Part shown: in pieces, positions 16,962 through 25,806 of the stretch
Layout: every line of letters starts with the position of its first letter
Position numbering within the stretch: position 1 is the first letter of the stretch
Translations under genes and position numbers: made by a program
Notes under the pieces: generated by a model
The model's database searches: none
Seen by the model: the letters and a program-made list of their open reading frames with translations, nothing else
Told to the model about the DNA's origin: nothing
Assembly (NCBI GenBank): GCA_910578665.1
Contig: CAJTQU010000005.1
Coordinates: forward strand, 1 to 64,000
Source: an uncultured Muribaculaceae bacterium
Lineage (GTDB): Bacteria > Bacteroidota > Bacteroidia > Bacteroidales > Muribaculaceae
Direction of reading: 5' to 3'
Length of the DNA: 64,000 nucleotides

Positions 16962-17861
16962 ATGAACAACATTGTTAGAATCGACACAATACGACACCTC
17001 AATGAGTTATACGGGTTTGAGCAACTAAATCCCATGATCACTGTGGGACATTACAAAGGTGAGCCGCAACCGGGAGAAACCACATATGATTTCGATGTTT
17101 ACGCCATTTATATCAAAGAGACCAAGGGCTGCGAACTGAACTACGGCCTTACAAAATATGATTTCGATGAAATGAGCGTGGCAGCGTTCGCCCCCGGCCA
17201 GAAAGTGACATCCGTGGTGCGTACAGGCCAGAAGCAGCCCCGATGGACAGTTCTCGCATTTCATCCCGATTTCCTGAGCCGCACGGCGCTCGGGCGGAAA
17301 ATGTCATCATACGGATTTTTTTCTTACAACAGTAACGAGGCCCTTCATTTGTCACAAGACGAAGTAGAGCTTGTCCAGTCGGTACTGTCGCTCATCGAGC
17401 GCGAGATGCGCCATGCCATTGACCGGCATTCCCGTAACCTTATAATTACACAGATCGAAGTGTTTCTGGACTACTGCCTGCGTTTTTACGAACGACAGTT
17501 TTATACCCGTGAAATCATAAACACCTCTGTCATGGAGAGATTCACCTGCCTGCTTGATGACTATATAGCCGGACGGTTAGAAGAAAACGGCCTGCCTACG
17601 GTAGCATATTTCGCCTATAACCTTAATCTTTCCCCGGGATACTTCGGAGAGTTGGTCAAAATGTCATGCGGGATTACCGCAAAAGATGTGATAGCCGGCA
17701 GACTGGTCAATGCGGCGCGTGAACTGCTCAGCGATCTATCGCTGTCGGTGACACAGGTGGGCGAACGCCTGGGATTTGAATATCCGCAACATTTCGTCAG
17801 ATTTTTCAAACGCCGCACAGGCCAGACACCCAAAGAATACAGAAACATACCGATCAACTGA
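16962..17861 (+). CDS. AraC-family transcriptional regulator
   Basis: 299 aa. The C-terminal 100 residues hold the two-helix-turn-helix AraC domain: SPGYFGELVKMSCGITAKDVI in the first and VGERLGFEYPQHFVRFFKRRTGQTPKEYR in the second. The N-terminal cupin-like half would sense a ligand, which is not known. The gene is 2 nt from the flavodoxin gene, so that is a likely target. Cytosolic. The start at 16962 is supported by the -7 box immediately upstream only if the mRNA is leaderless. Confidence 0.9.
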   Translation: MNNIVRIDTIRHLNELYGFEQLNPMITVGHYKGEPQPGETTYDFDVYAIYIKETKGCELNYGLTKYDFDEMSVAAFAPGQKVTSVVRTGQKQPRWTVLAFHPDFLSRTALGRKMSSYGFFSYNSNEALHLSQDEVELVQSVLSLIEREMRHAIDRHSRNLIITQIEVFLDYCLRFYERQFYTREIINTSVMERFTCLLDDYIAGRLEENGLPTVAYFAYNLNLSPGYFGELVKMSCGITAKDVIAGRLVNAARELLSDLSLSVTQVGERLGFEYPQHFVRFFKRRTGQTPKEYRNIPIN

Positions 17862-17863
17862 TT

Positions 17864-18508
17864 ATGAAAACCATATTCAAAATTTTGTTTATGATGACTA
17901 TGATTGCGGCTTCATCCTGCGGCAACGCGCAATCTCCGGCAGACACTCCTAAAACATTGGTGGTATATTACAGCTATACGGGCAACTGCAAGGCTATCGC
18001 CAATACTCTGCTGTCACAGATAGAGGCAGACGTCCTCGAAATACAGCCTGCAGAAGATAACCTTGACTACGCAGCTAATAATTATGAACTCGGAAGCTCG
18101 TTAATTGCCAGAATTAGAGAAAACCCAAAATCCGCAAATTCTTATCCGGCTATCAGACCTACGGATACTGATCTTCAAAAATATTCTTCGATCATAATCG
18201 TGGCACCTCTGTGGTGGAACAATATGGCAGCCCCGTTGCAGACATACTTGTTCCTCAACGGTCCTAAAATGAAAGGCAAGCATGTCGGGTTGGTTGTGTC
18301 TAGCTATTCAAGCGGCATATCCGATGTTGTCGGAGATGCTCGCCGGCTGGTACCAGAATGCCAATTTTTCAATAAGCCGCTCTGGATTGACCACGCCGGC
18401 CATTCAAGGCGCTCACGACTTATATCCGACTGGCTTAATGACATCGGATACACACAGGAAGCATCCACAAACGGCCATAAATCAGGCACAATCGACTCCT
18501 CCAGATAA
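17864..18508 (+). CDS. Lipoprotein flavodoxin
   Basis: 214 aa. The FMN phosphate-binding loop YYSYTGNCKAIAN follows a lipoprotein signal peptide with Cys19 (IAASSC), and APLWWNNMAAP and VSSYSSGISD form the rest of the flavin site. The protein should therefore be anchored outside the cytoplasm, an unusual place for a flavodoxin; secreted flavodoxin-like lipoproteins do occur in Bacteroidota. The redox partner is not known. It shares its transcription unit with the AraC-type gene 2 nt upstream. Confidence 0.86.
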   Translation: MKTIFKILFMMTMIAASSCGNAQSPADTPKTLVVYYSYTGNCKAIANTLLSQIEADVLEIQPAEDNLDYAANNYELGSSLIARIRENPKSANSYPAIRPTDTDLQKYSSIIIVAPLWWNNMAAPLQTYLFLNGPKMKGKHVGLVVSSYSSGISDVVGDARRLVPECQFFNKPLWIDHAGHSRRSRLISDWLNDIGYTQEASTNGHKSGTIDSSR

Positions 18509-18536
18509 AATACGTCAAACGCCATATAAATTTAAC

Positions 18537-18569
18537 AAAGCCCACTACCAGATACCGGCAGTGGGCTTT
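18537..18569. terminator. Bidirectional terminator between flavodoxin and der
   Basis: Stem AAAGCCCACT / AGTGGGCTTT with a 13-nt loop; T-rich on the plus strand and A-rich on the other side, so it can serve both convergent genes. Confidence 0.82.
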
Positions 18570-18588
18570 TGCGAATATGAAAGGTCGG

Positions 18589-19902
18589 TTACTTCTCTCG
18601 CATGAAAATCGACACAGGAGTGCCGTGAAAATCCCATCGTGACCTTATCTTGTTTTCAAGAAAACGGCGGTATGGCTCTTTCACCCACTGGGGCAGATTG
18701 CAGAAGAATACAAATGTCGGTATGACCGAATCTTTCAGCATGGTCACATATTTGATTTTTACAAACTTGCCTTTGTTGCTGGGAGGAGGTGTCTCTGCCA
18801 CGACCTCGAGCATATAATTGTTCAGCTGCGATGTCGGTATTATACGGCTTCGGTTGCGATAGACATCTACGGCTGTCTCTATCACCTTATATATGCGTTG
18901 CTTTGTGAGTGCCGAACCGAAAATTATGGGAAAGTCTGTGAACGGAGCGAACCTATCGCGTATGGCCGCCTCAAGCCTCTTCTGGGCCTGCAGGCTTTTG
19001 TCTTCGGCTATATCCCATTTATTAACACACACCACCAGGCCTTTTTTATTGCGCTGTATGAGGGAGAATATGCTGGCGTCCTGGGCCTCGATACCGCGTG
19101 TGGCATCAATGAGCAATATGCACACATCGCTGTTTTCTATGGCCCTTACAGAGCGTATCACGGAATAATACTCGATATCTTCGTTTACTTTCTGCTTCTT
19201 GCGTATGCCGGCCGTGTCCACCAGATAAAAGTCGAAGCCGAACTTATTATAACGGTGGTATATGGAGTCGCGCGTAGTACCGGCTATGTCGGTGACTATA
19301 TGGCGGTCTTCACCTATGAACGCATTGATTATGGACGATTTGCCGGCATTGGGACGTCCCACTATGGCAAATCGGGGTACATGCTCCTCATGCTCCTCGT
19401 CTGCTGCCTCGGGCAGGTCTTTGACTATTATGTCGAGCAGGTCTCCTGTGCCAGAGCCGGATGTGGCCGAAATATCATACGGATCGCCAAGGCCGAGGCT
19501 GTAGAATTCCGGAACGTTAAACTGTGCCTCGACTATGTCGGTCTTATTGGCCACGAGTATGACGGGCTTCTTGCTACGACGGAGTATCTGGGCCACATGG
19601 TCGTCCAGATCGGTCACACCGTTAGCAGCATCTACCACAAAGAGGATCACGTCTGCCTCCTCTATGGCCACATGCACCTGCTTGTTGATCTCGCCCTCGA
19701 AAATATCGTCTGAGTTAACCACCCATCCGCCGGTGTCTATTATGGAAAATTCGCGTCCGCACCAGTCAACCTTGCCGTACTGGCGGTCGCGCGTGGTGCC
19801 TGCCGTGGGGTCCACGATGGCCGAGCGCGTCTGTGTGAGACGGTTGAAGAGCGTGGACTTGCCCACGTTAGGGCGTCCTACTATTGCTACTAAGTTACTC
19901 AT
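18589..19902 (-). CDS. der: Ribosome biogenesis GTPase Der (EngA)
   Basis: 437 aa with the two tandem GTPase domains unique to Der: GRPNVGKST near the N-terminus and GRPNAGKSS at about 181-190, each with NKxD (ANKTD, VNKWD), and a C-terminal KH-like domain. It acts in 50S subunit assembly. The gene follows era after 42 nt, in the same direction, so both ribosome GTPases are likely expressed together. Confidence 0.97.
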   Translation of the reverse strand: MSNLVAIVGRPNVGKSTLFNRLTQTRSAIVDPTAGTTRDRQYGKVDWCGREFSIIDTGGWVVNSDDIFEGEINKQVHVAIEEADVILFVVDAANGVTDLDDHVAQILRRSKKPVILVANKTDIVEAQFNVPEFYSLGLGDPYDISATSGSGTGDLLDIIVKDLPEAADEEHEEHVPRFAIVGRPNAGKSSIINAFIGEDRHIVTDIAGTTRDSIYHRYNKFGFDFYLVDTAGIRKKQKVNEDIEYYSVIRSVRAIENSDVCILLIDATRGIEAQDASIFSLIQRNKKGLVVCVNKWDIAEDKSLQAQKRLEAAIRDRFAPFTDFPIIFGSALTKQRIYKVIETAVDVYRNRSRIIPTSQLNNYMLEVVAETPPPSNKGKFVKIKYVTMLKDSVIPTFVFFCNLPQWVKEPYRRFLENKIRSRWDFHGTPVSIFMREK

Positions 19903-19944
19903 GAGTCAGGTTTTTGTCTGTATTACAACGTGAGAATCACCGGG

Positions 19945-20949
19945 TCACTCTATGTATCCGAAAGCACGCAGCTTGTTCTCGCGGTTACGCCAGTCTTTCT
20001 CTATCTTGACATACAGCTCGAGGTATACCCTCTTGCCGAAGAATTTCTCTATATCTTTACGGGCCTCTATGCCTACTCTCTTGATGCGCTCGCCGCCCTT
20101 GCCGATAAGAATTCCTTTCTGCGAGTCTCGTTCCACATAGATTACAGACATGATGTGTATGGAATTCTCTTTCTCGTCAAATTTTTCCACAAGCACCTCG
20201 GCCGAATATGGTATCTCTTTGTCGTATTGCAGCAGGATTTTCTCCCTGATTATCTCAGTGACAAAGAATCGGGCAGGCTTGTCGGTAAGAGCGTCTTTGC
20301 CGAAGAACGGGGGTGATACTGGCAGCAGGTCTATTATGCGCTTCATTATGTTGGAGACGTTGAAATGCTCCTTGGCCGATGTAGGGAATATCTCGGCATT
20401 AGGAAGCAGGGAGCGCCATTTTTCCACCAGTTCTTCCAGAGCGTCATTGCCGGACAAGAGGTCTATCTTGTTAATCACTAGCAATACCGGTATGGTCTCG
20501 CGGGCCACTCTGTCTAGAAAGTCGCGATTCTTTGTGGGATCTTCCACCACGTCTGTCACATACAGCAGTATGTCGGCATCGGTGAGCGCCCCTTTGGAAA
20601 ATTCGAGCATCGACTCCTGAAGCTTGTATTTCGGCTTCAAAACTCCCGGAGTATCCGAGAATACTATCTGGTAGGCCGGAGTGTTGACTATGCCCGTGAT
20701 GCGGTGCCGCGTGGTCTGCGCCTTGGATGTTATGATTGATATACGTTCACCCACCAGGTCGTTCATAAGTGTTGATTTGCCGACATTGGGATTGCCCACT
20801 ATGTTTACAAATCCGGCCTTATGCCCTTCGGCCGTTATTTCGGCAGCCGCGGCAGTCAGTTCGTCCGCACCCTTTGTGAAAGGCTGGAAATAAGCCTCGG
20901 AAGCTTCCAGCTCGTCCTCGCGCTTTATATTGACATGTAGTTCTGACAT
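19945..20949 (-). CDS. era: GTPase Era
   Basis: 334 aa from the ATG at 20949 (MSELHVNIKRED). G1 GNPNVGKST begins at residue 52; NKIDL and the C-terminal KH domain (GKGGERIKRVGIEARKDIE) are intact. Era binds the 3' end of 16S rRNA during 30S maturation. Most Era proteins begin a few residues before the G domain, so this one has about 42 extra residues. The alternative is a later start, but no Met occurs between residue 1 and the G domain, and the extension is acidic and well formed. Confidence 0.94.
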   Translation of the reverse strand: MSELHVNIKREDELEASEAYFQPFTKGADELTAAAAEITAEGHKAGFVNIVGNPNVGKSTLMNDLVGERISIITSKAQTTRHRITGIVNTPAYQIVFSDTPGVLKPKYKLQESMLEFSKGALTDADILLYVTDVVEDPTKNRDFLDRVARETIPVLLVINKIDLLSGNDALEELVEKWRSLLPNAEIFPTSAKEHFNVSNIMKRIIDLLPVSPPFFGKDALTDKPARFFVTEIIREKILLQYDKEIPYSAEVLVEKFDEKENSIHIMSVIYVERDSQKGILIGKGGERIKRVGIEARKDIEKFFGKRVYLELYVKIEKDWRNRENKLRAFGYIE

Positions 20950-21036
20950 AATTGAAATTTTAAACATGCCGGGGCAGACTATCTGCCTTGGCCGGCGCGG
21001 CATCACTCAGCCGGGCGCCCAATTAGAAAACACTCG

Positions 21037-21061
21037 GCAGCGGCAAACTGTTCGCCGCTGC
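21037..21061 (-). terminator. Possible terminator after fabH
   Basis: 8-bp stem GCAGCGGC / GCCGCTGC, followed on the minus strand by CGAGTGTTTTC. A second GC-rich inverted repeat lies at 21099-21128 (ACCCCGGCATG arms). Between them they may separate fabH from era-der. Confidence 0.45.
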
Positions 21062-21171
21062 TTGAAGAAGCGTGTGAAAGTCTCGTAAACATAAGCCGAC
21101 CCCGGCATGAACTCCGTCATGCCGGGGTGTATACGGGCGCTATAGCGGCAGTAACAACCGCCGGACGGTCG

Positions 21172-22155
21172 TCAGATAGCCCACACCAGGTACATGGCAC
21201 CCCATGTGAACCCGGCACCGAAAGCTGTCATCATAACTTTGTCTCCCTTCTTCAGACGTCCCTTGTATTCATCAAGACACAGAGGGATGGAAGCGGCGGA
21301 CGTATTGCCGTAATGCTGTATGTTTACCAGCACTTTCTCATCGGGGAATCCCGCACGGCTGCTCACTGCCTCGATAATGCGCAGGTTGGCCTGGTGTGGC
21401 ACGAGCCAGTCTACATCTTCCACAGTGAGGTTATTGCGTTTCATGACCGAAAGGGTGGACGACAGCATGTTGCGCACGGCATGCTTGTATACTGCGCGCC
21501 CCTCCTGGTAGATGAAATGGTCGCCGGCATCCACCGTCTCATGAGTGGCCGGATGCGCTGAGCCGCCGGCTTTCATGAGCAGATGGTTCAGCCCCTCGCC
21601 GTCGATATGCACCTCGGCGTCCATCACGCCTACGGGTTCGTCGGTGGGTTCGAGCAATACGGCGCCTGCCGCATCGCCGAACAGGGGGCATGTGGCACGG
21701 TCGGTATAGTTTGTCATACTGGACATCTTCTCGGCGCAGACCACAACAACCTTTTTGGCAAGTCCGGCCAGTATGTAGGCACGGGCAGCCTGGAGGGTCA
21801 CGATAAATCCGGCACACGCAGCCTGAATATCGTAGGCATAGGCATTCTCCAGCCCGCATCCGTGCTGTATGACAGACGCGGTCGACGGGAAGCGGTAGTC
21901 AGGGTTAGACGTGCCGCAGATGATCAGGTCGATTTCTTTGGGGTCGACATGGTAGTCGGCCAAAAGTTTATTGACGGCCTGAATGCCCAGAAAGCTGGAG
22001 CCTTTGGTGTCGTCGTGCAGTATTCTGCGCTCCTTGATGCCGACACGGGTGGTGATCCATTCGTCGTTGGTGTCCACCATCTTCGACAACATCTCATTGT
22101 CCAGAATGTCGTCGGGCACATATGAAGCGATACCGGATATTTTAGCGTTAAGCAT
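21172..22155 (-). CDS. fabH: 3-oxoacyl-ACP synthase III
   Basis: 327 aa. It starts fatty acid synthesis by condensing acetyl-CoA (or a branched acyl-CoA) with malonyl-ACP. The triad is visible: Cys114 in QAACAGF, His in VPHQANLR, and Asn in HYGNTSAAS. Order and orientation are the usual yceD-rpmF-fabH, but no plsX lies between rpmF and fabH. The 156 nt upstream contain GC-rich inverted repeats. Confidence 0.96.
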   Translation of the reverse strand: MLNAKISGIASYVPDDILDNEMLSKMVDTNDEWITTRVGIKERRILHDDTKGSSFLGIQAVNKLLADYHVDPKEIDLIICGTSNPDYRFPSTASVIQHGCGLENAYAYDIQAACAGFIVTLQAARAYILAGLAKKVVVVCAEKMSSMTNYTDRATCPLFGDAAGAVLLEPTDEPVGVMDAEVHIDGEGLNHLLMKAGGSAHPATHETVDAGDHFIYQEGRAVYKHAVRNMLSSTLSVMKRNNLTVEDVDWLVPHQANLRIIEAVSSRAGFPDEKVLVNIQHYGNTSAASIPLCLDEYKGRLKKGDKVMMTAFGAGFTWGAMYLVWAI

Positions 22156-22311
22156 AGCGGAGTCGTTTATTTAAAACATGGTCTAATGGAGAGAGTGGCC
22201 GCAGATAAGCCTGCGGCATGCCTGTGACATATAAACACCGCGTGGCCGGTATCTCCGCCAGTGGGCGGGGACTCCGGCGCACGGTGCTCTATGCGCAGTG
22301 TCTGGACAGTA

Positions 22312-22494
22312 TCAGACAGCAGCCTTCTCGATGGCTGCCTTGCCACGGTAATAGCCGCACTCGCCGCATACGGTGTGGTATACGTGCCATGCGCCGCAGT
22401 TGGGGCAGATAGCCAGTGTGGGAGCTACAGCTTTGTCATGGGTACGGCGTTTCGCGGTACGTGTCTTCGATTGTTTGCGTTTAGGATGTGCCAT
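22312..22494 (-). CDS. rpmF: 50S ribosomal protein L32
   Basis: 60 aa. MAHPKRKQSKTRTAKRRTHD start and a C-terminal zinc ribbon with two CxxC pairs (CPNC and CGEC). This is the zinc-containing form of L32. It follows yceD after 63 nt. Confidence 0.97.
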   Translation of the reverse strand: MAHPKRKQSKTRTAKRRTHDKAVAPTLAICPNCGAWHVYHTVCGECGYYRGKAAIEKAAV

Positions 22495-22557
22495 TGTTTT
22501 TTATCAGTTTATTTTTTTATTTTGACAGAAATGTACGGGATTATACCCGGTTATCCG

Positions 22558-23073
22558 TTAATCTTCGTCTGGGATTGGAATGTCTTCTTCTTCGATATCC
22601 CCTGTTCCATCGATGTCTGCCGTTGCCTGGTGACGGTTCAGCACGCCGGCCATAGCTCTGTTGCACTGTCCCTGCGGATGCACATGGCGCATCGGCACGG
22701 TCAGAACCAGAGTGTCATAAAGCATATATGCCACGTTCAGCCATGCTTCGGTCTCGGGTATGACAAGCACATCATCGTTACTGTCGTCATATTCCGGACC
22801 AAACTTCACGGCAATGTCAAAAGTAGTGTCCACAGGATGTTCCATGGCATCCAGGCAGCGGTCACACGGGATATGCATCATGCCGCGCAAATCGAAGTGG
22901 CAATAATAGGTATCGTTCTTGTGCTCGAGTTCCATAGCCACTTTCACGTCTGCATCAATGATATCTGTGTTCTCCATGTTTTTGAAGAACTGTGTGTCAA
23001 CCACAAATTCCTGCTCCGATTTACCCGGAGGCATCGAAGCCAGATTTATCTTATATTGTTGAAATTTTCCCAC
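22558..23073 (-). CDS. yceD: DUF177 family protein (YceD)
   Basis: 171 aa. The family is nearly always beside rpmF and is needed for 23S rRNA accumulation in some bacteria; its exact action is not known. It has CDRCLDAMEHPVD in the middle and ends in an acidic tail (DGTGDIEEEDIPIPDED). First gene after the promoter at 23202-23232. Confidence 0.88.
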   Translation of the reverse strand: MGKFQQYKINLASMPPGKSEQEFVVDTQFFKNMENTDIIDADVKVAMELEHKNDTYYCHFDLRGMMHIPCDRCLDAMEHPVDTTFDIAVKFGPEYDDSNDDVLVIPETEAWLNVAYMLYDTLVLTVPMRHVHPQGQCNRAMAGVLNRHQATADIDGTGDIEEEDIPIPDED

Positions 23074-23201
23074 TTTTGAGGATTTTTCAAGGCAGAACTC
23101 TGATTATTACACCTGAGTATCAGCCGGTTGTGATGCATATCAATTTGTACCCGAATATGCCGGAGATGCATCCGGACACACTCGTGGCATAAAAAAGTGC
23201 A

Positions 23202-23232
23202 CAAAGTTAGCGACTTTTTCCCTAATAACCAA
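23202..23232 (-). promoter_or_regulatory. Promoter of yceD-rpmF-fabH
   Basis: Minus-strand TTG (23230-23232), 20-nt spacer, TAACTTTG (23202-23209). Leader about 125 nt. Confidence 0.75.
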
Positions 23233-23313
23233 CTACTTTACACTTTTTTTGACACTCGAAAGCGCTTAAGCCCACTGTTGCACAACCGTCGACCAGACAG
23301 TCTTCATACAAAA

Positions 23314-23350
23314 AGAGGGGCGCGCCTCTTTAAAAGGAACACGCCCCTCT
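23314..23350 (-). terminator. Terminator of the M6 protease gene
   Basis: Stem AGAGGGGCG / CGCCCCTCT. On the minus strand the hairpin is followed by TTTTT. Confidence 0.8.
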
Positions 23351-23368
23351 GTATATTTGTTCGTTTTT

Positions 23369-25435
23369 TTACTTGACAGCCACTTTGGTCACAGTGCCGT
23401 TGTAACGTACGATATATATACCGGCATCAAGTCCGGTTGTGCCGGTACGCACGCCGGAAATGCTGTATACCTCGGCTCCTTCCGGTGCCTCGATAGCCCC
23501 TTTCAGACCATAGATTGCAGCATTGCCTGCCTCCACCTGGCCGATACCCGATGCTTCCAGGTTATCACCCACAAACAGCACTTCGTTACTTATCTCTGAG
23601 CTGGGTATCGGTTTCACTACACGCACATATGCGTGGTATTCCAGACCCATCTTACTGCTCGAAAAACGTGGCAGGACGTAGGATGTAACGTTACCCACCG
23701 ATTTATCGTTCAGTCGGTTTTCATACGAACGGTTTCCTTTGCTGTCCAGACGGAATACGGTGAGCTTGTAATCTACAGCCCCTTCCACCGGCTCCCATGT
23801 AAGCTCGATCTCGTTTGAAAGACTGCCGTTGCTGCCAGGCACACGTCCCGGAGTATTCATCACGGTCACGTCATCGGGAGTGGCAGAGATTGTGTTGTAG
23901 TCAAATCTGGTATTGCCGCTCTCGACATCAAACTCAATATTATGTATGAAAGTATTGCCGGTACGGTACTTCGCGCTTGTTGAATTTGTATCAAACGTAA
24001 TCTCCGTGTCAGGAGTGATATACCCCTGCACTCCGGGCCATGCGGCATCAACAGAGCTGGCATTATAGTTGTCCAGCTTATAGTTGGCCGAACCGTCTGA
24101 AGTAATAAGATGGCAACGCGGACGGGTGCGTGTTGAGTTGACAGTGTTGCGCTGCCATACAGTCTGGCTATAGTCCAGATGCCAGATAAGCATACCTTCG
24201 TTGGGGAGATTTATATCCCAGCCTTCTTTCTTACGCGACTCCAGCAGGAAGTATTCGTTGGCATATTCTGTGTCATCATTACGGAACACGGGTATGCGAA
24301 GCACGCGTTTCTTCTTAGTAAGCGGCTCAAGATCATACACGGTATTGTCCTCTACAGTCTCGTATTCCAACCAGTTGAACATCCAGCTCTCATATCCGCT
24401 GGTGAGCGGCGGAGTGTAGCCGTCACCCAGGTAAGAACCCTGGTCCATAAGGCTCCACCTGGCAGGAGTGGACTGCACGGCGTAGCTAGGGTCGTAAAGG
24501 TCGGGCATACCCATCACATGGCCGAATTCATGCACCGCGGTACCGATACCTACAGGCTGTTTGTCACCTGCATAATAGTGCGAGCCGTTCAGCTCGTTGA
24601 AGCAGCAATAAGTACCAATAGACTTGCCGTCGTATGCCACAGAATATTCATACAGACGTCCCTGGTGGGGCCATATGGCGGTCTTGTCAGGGGAGTCAGC
24701 CTGGCCGTATCCGGCATAAAAGATAATCACATTGTCCACCTCGCCGTCACCATCATAATCATACTTCGAGTAGTCGATATGGTCATGGGCCTTGGTCGTA
24801 GCTTCGTATACAAGGGTCTGCACCTCGTCATATTTGCCATTGCCGGCATAGAAAGCACTCTCGTGGTCGAGCTGTATTACGTCCGACACATCGAATGTGG
24901 GGCGGAACTTACCGTCAGAAGCCGCGATATAGTAGTCGCGCATCGAACCGATGGAACCGTATTTAGAATAGCCTTCCTGGTTGAGCTTGGCCCACATTTC
25001 CTCTTTTGGGTTCTCATAGTTGAACTGCTTGTCGGTAAACTGCACGAGCAGGACGAGGAAGTGCACGTCGCCTATTGTGGGGAATGTTGTCCGCCCCTCC
25101 TTGTTAAGAGTGGCCATGCGGTGCTGGCGCGCCTGGTCAAGGGCTTTGTAGCCGCTGGCGGCACGGCGTGTCTGGCGCATTGCTGCCAATGTCTGCTCAT
25201 CGGCCCTCACACGGGCGCCGTTCAGTGTTTCGTAACTGAGCCTGCCTCCCTCCTGTGTGAGCAGGAAGCCGGCCTCGTCGGTCATATAATTAAAATATTC
25301 GTCACCGTGGATGCGGACCATCACCGTGGTGCCGTCAGCCAGCGTGTGGGGTATAAGTCCCGGGTATGCCGGCACGGCGGCAGCGCCCAAAGGCAGCACC
25401 ATAAGGGCGGCAGGTAGTAGATGTCGGAGTTTCAT
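23369..25435 (-). CDS. Secreted M6-family metalloprotease, probable T9SS cargo
   Basis: 688 aa. Signal peptide (MKLRHLLPAALMVLPLGAAAVPA), then an M6 domain with the zinc motif HEFGH at 302-306 and the downstream GMPDLYD aspartate/Met-turn region. Before it stands an EF-hand-like DYDGDGEVD. A fibronectin-like region covers about 540-640, and the C-terminus ends in a segment like T9SS type A sorting domains (VYSISGVRTG, then GIYIVRYNG). The protein should be secreted and cleave extracellular proteins. It stands alone between a terminator and a tRNA gene. Secretion by T9SS is inferred from the C-terminus. Confidence 0.85.
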   Translation of the reverse strand: MKLRHLLPAALMVLPLGAAAVPAYPGLIPHTLADGTTVMVRIHGDEYFNYMTDEAGFLLTQEGGRLSYETLNGARVRADEQTLAAMRQTRRAASGYKALDQARQHRMATLNKEGRTTFPTIGDVHFLVLLVQFTDKQFNYENPKEEMWAKLNQEGYSKYGSIGSMRDYYIAASDGKFRPTFDVSDVIQLDHESAFYAGNGKYDEVQTLVYEATTKAHDHIDYSKYDYDGDGEVDNVIIFYAGYGQADSPDKTAIWPHQGRLYEYSVAYDGKSIGTYCCFNELNGSHYYAGDKQPVGIGTAVHEFGHVMGMPDLYDPSYAVQSTPARWSLMDQGSYLGDGYTPPLTSGYESWMFNWLEYETVEDNTVYDLEPLTKKKRVLRIPVFRNDDTEYANEYFLLESRKKEGWDINLPNEGMLIWHLDYSQTVWQRNTVNSTRTRPRCHLITSDGSANYKLDNYNASSVDAAWPGVQGYITPDTEITFDTNSTSAKYRTGNTFIHNIEFDVESGNTRFDYNTISATPDDVTVMNTPGRVPGSNGSLSNEIELTWEPVEGAVDYKLTVFRLDSKGNRSYENRLNDKSVGNVTSYVLPRFSSSKMGLEYHAYVRVVKPIPSSEISNEVLFVGDNLEASGIGQVEAGNAAIYGLKGAIEAPEGAEVYSISGVRTGTTGLDAGIYIVRYNGTVTKVAVK

Positions 25436-25545
25436 CGATAATTGGTAGTAGCGTTAATTTTTAATTTTACTTGAATAGTCTGCGCCTATCACGGCTCTAT
25501 GTCCTGATTAGGCCAGGCCTACGCATATGCGCGGCCGGTGGTAGG

Positions 25546-25617
25546 TACCTCCGAGGAGAATCGAACTCCTATCTAAGGTTTAGGAAACCTCTATTCTATC
25601 CGTTGAACTACGGAGGC
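25546..25617 (-). tRNA. tRNA-Arg (CCT)
   Basis: About 72 nt. Acceptor GCCTCCG pairs with CGGAGGT, giving a G-U pair at the end; anticodon loop TTCCTAA has CCT, reading AGG. The T-arm is GGAGTTCGATTCTCC. No CCA is encoded. Confidence 0.92.
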
Positions 25618-25669
25618 ATGCATCCCATCATGGGGGATTCCTGTGTCCGCATACAGCGAAGCACAAGCG

Positions 25670-25701
25670 CAAAATTACGCCAAATTTTCTGTTTCGCCAA
25701 A
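25670..25701 (-). promoter_or_regulatory. Promoter of tRNA-Arg
   Basis: Minus-strand TTTG (25698-25701), 20-nt spacer, TAATTTTG (25670-25677). Confidence 0.8.
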
Positions 25702-25750
25702 TGAGCACATTAGTTTTTGTCAAAAAAAATGTTAAACAAAGAGACCTGTA

Positions 25751-25782
25751 TTTGCAGGCACACCTTGTTTTAACTATATTTG
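25751..25782 (+). promoter_or_regulatory. Promoter of the sirtuin gene
   Basis: TTTG (25751-25754), 20-nt spacer, TATATTTG (25775-25782). The ATG at 25807 lies about 20 nt after the predicted transcription start. Confidence 0.82.
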
Positions 25783-25806
25783 CAGACATTAAATTTGTTA
25801 ACGATC

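Noticed and set aside
21099..21128. Inverted repeat with CCCCGGCATG arms
   Set aside because: It forms a good stem but has no T-run on either strand, so I did not call it a terminator.
24179..25417. 412-codon plus-strand frame
   Set aside because: Fully antisense to the M6 protease gene; no domain or promoter of its own.
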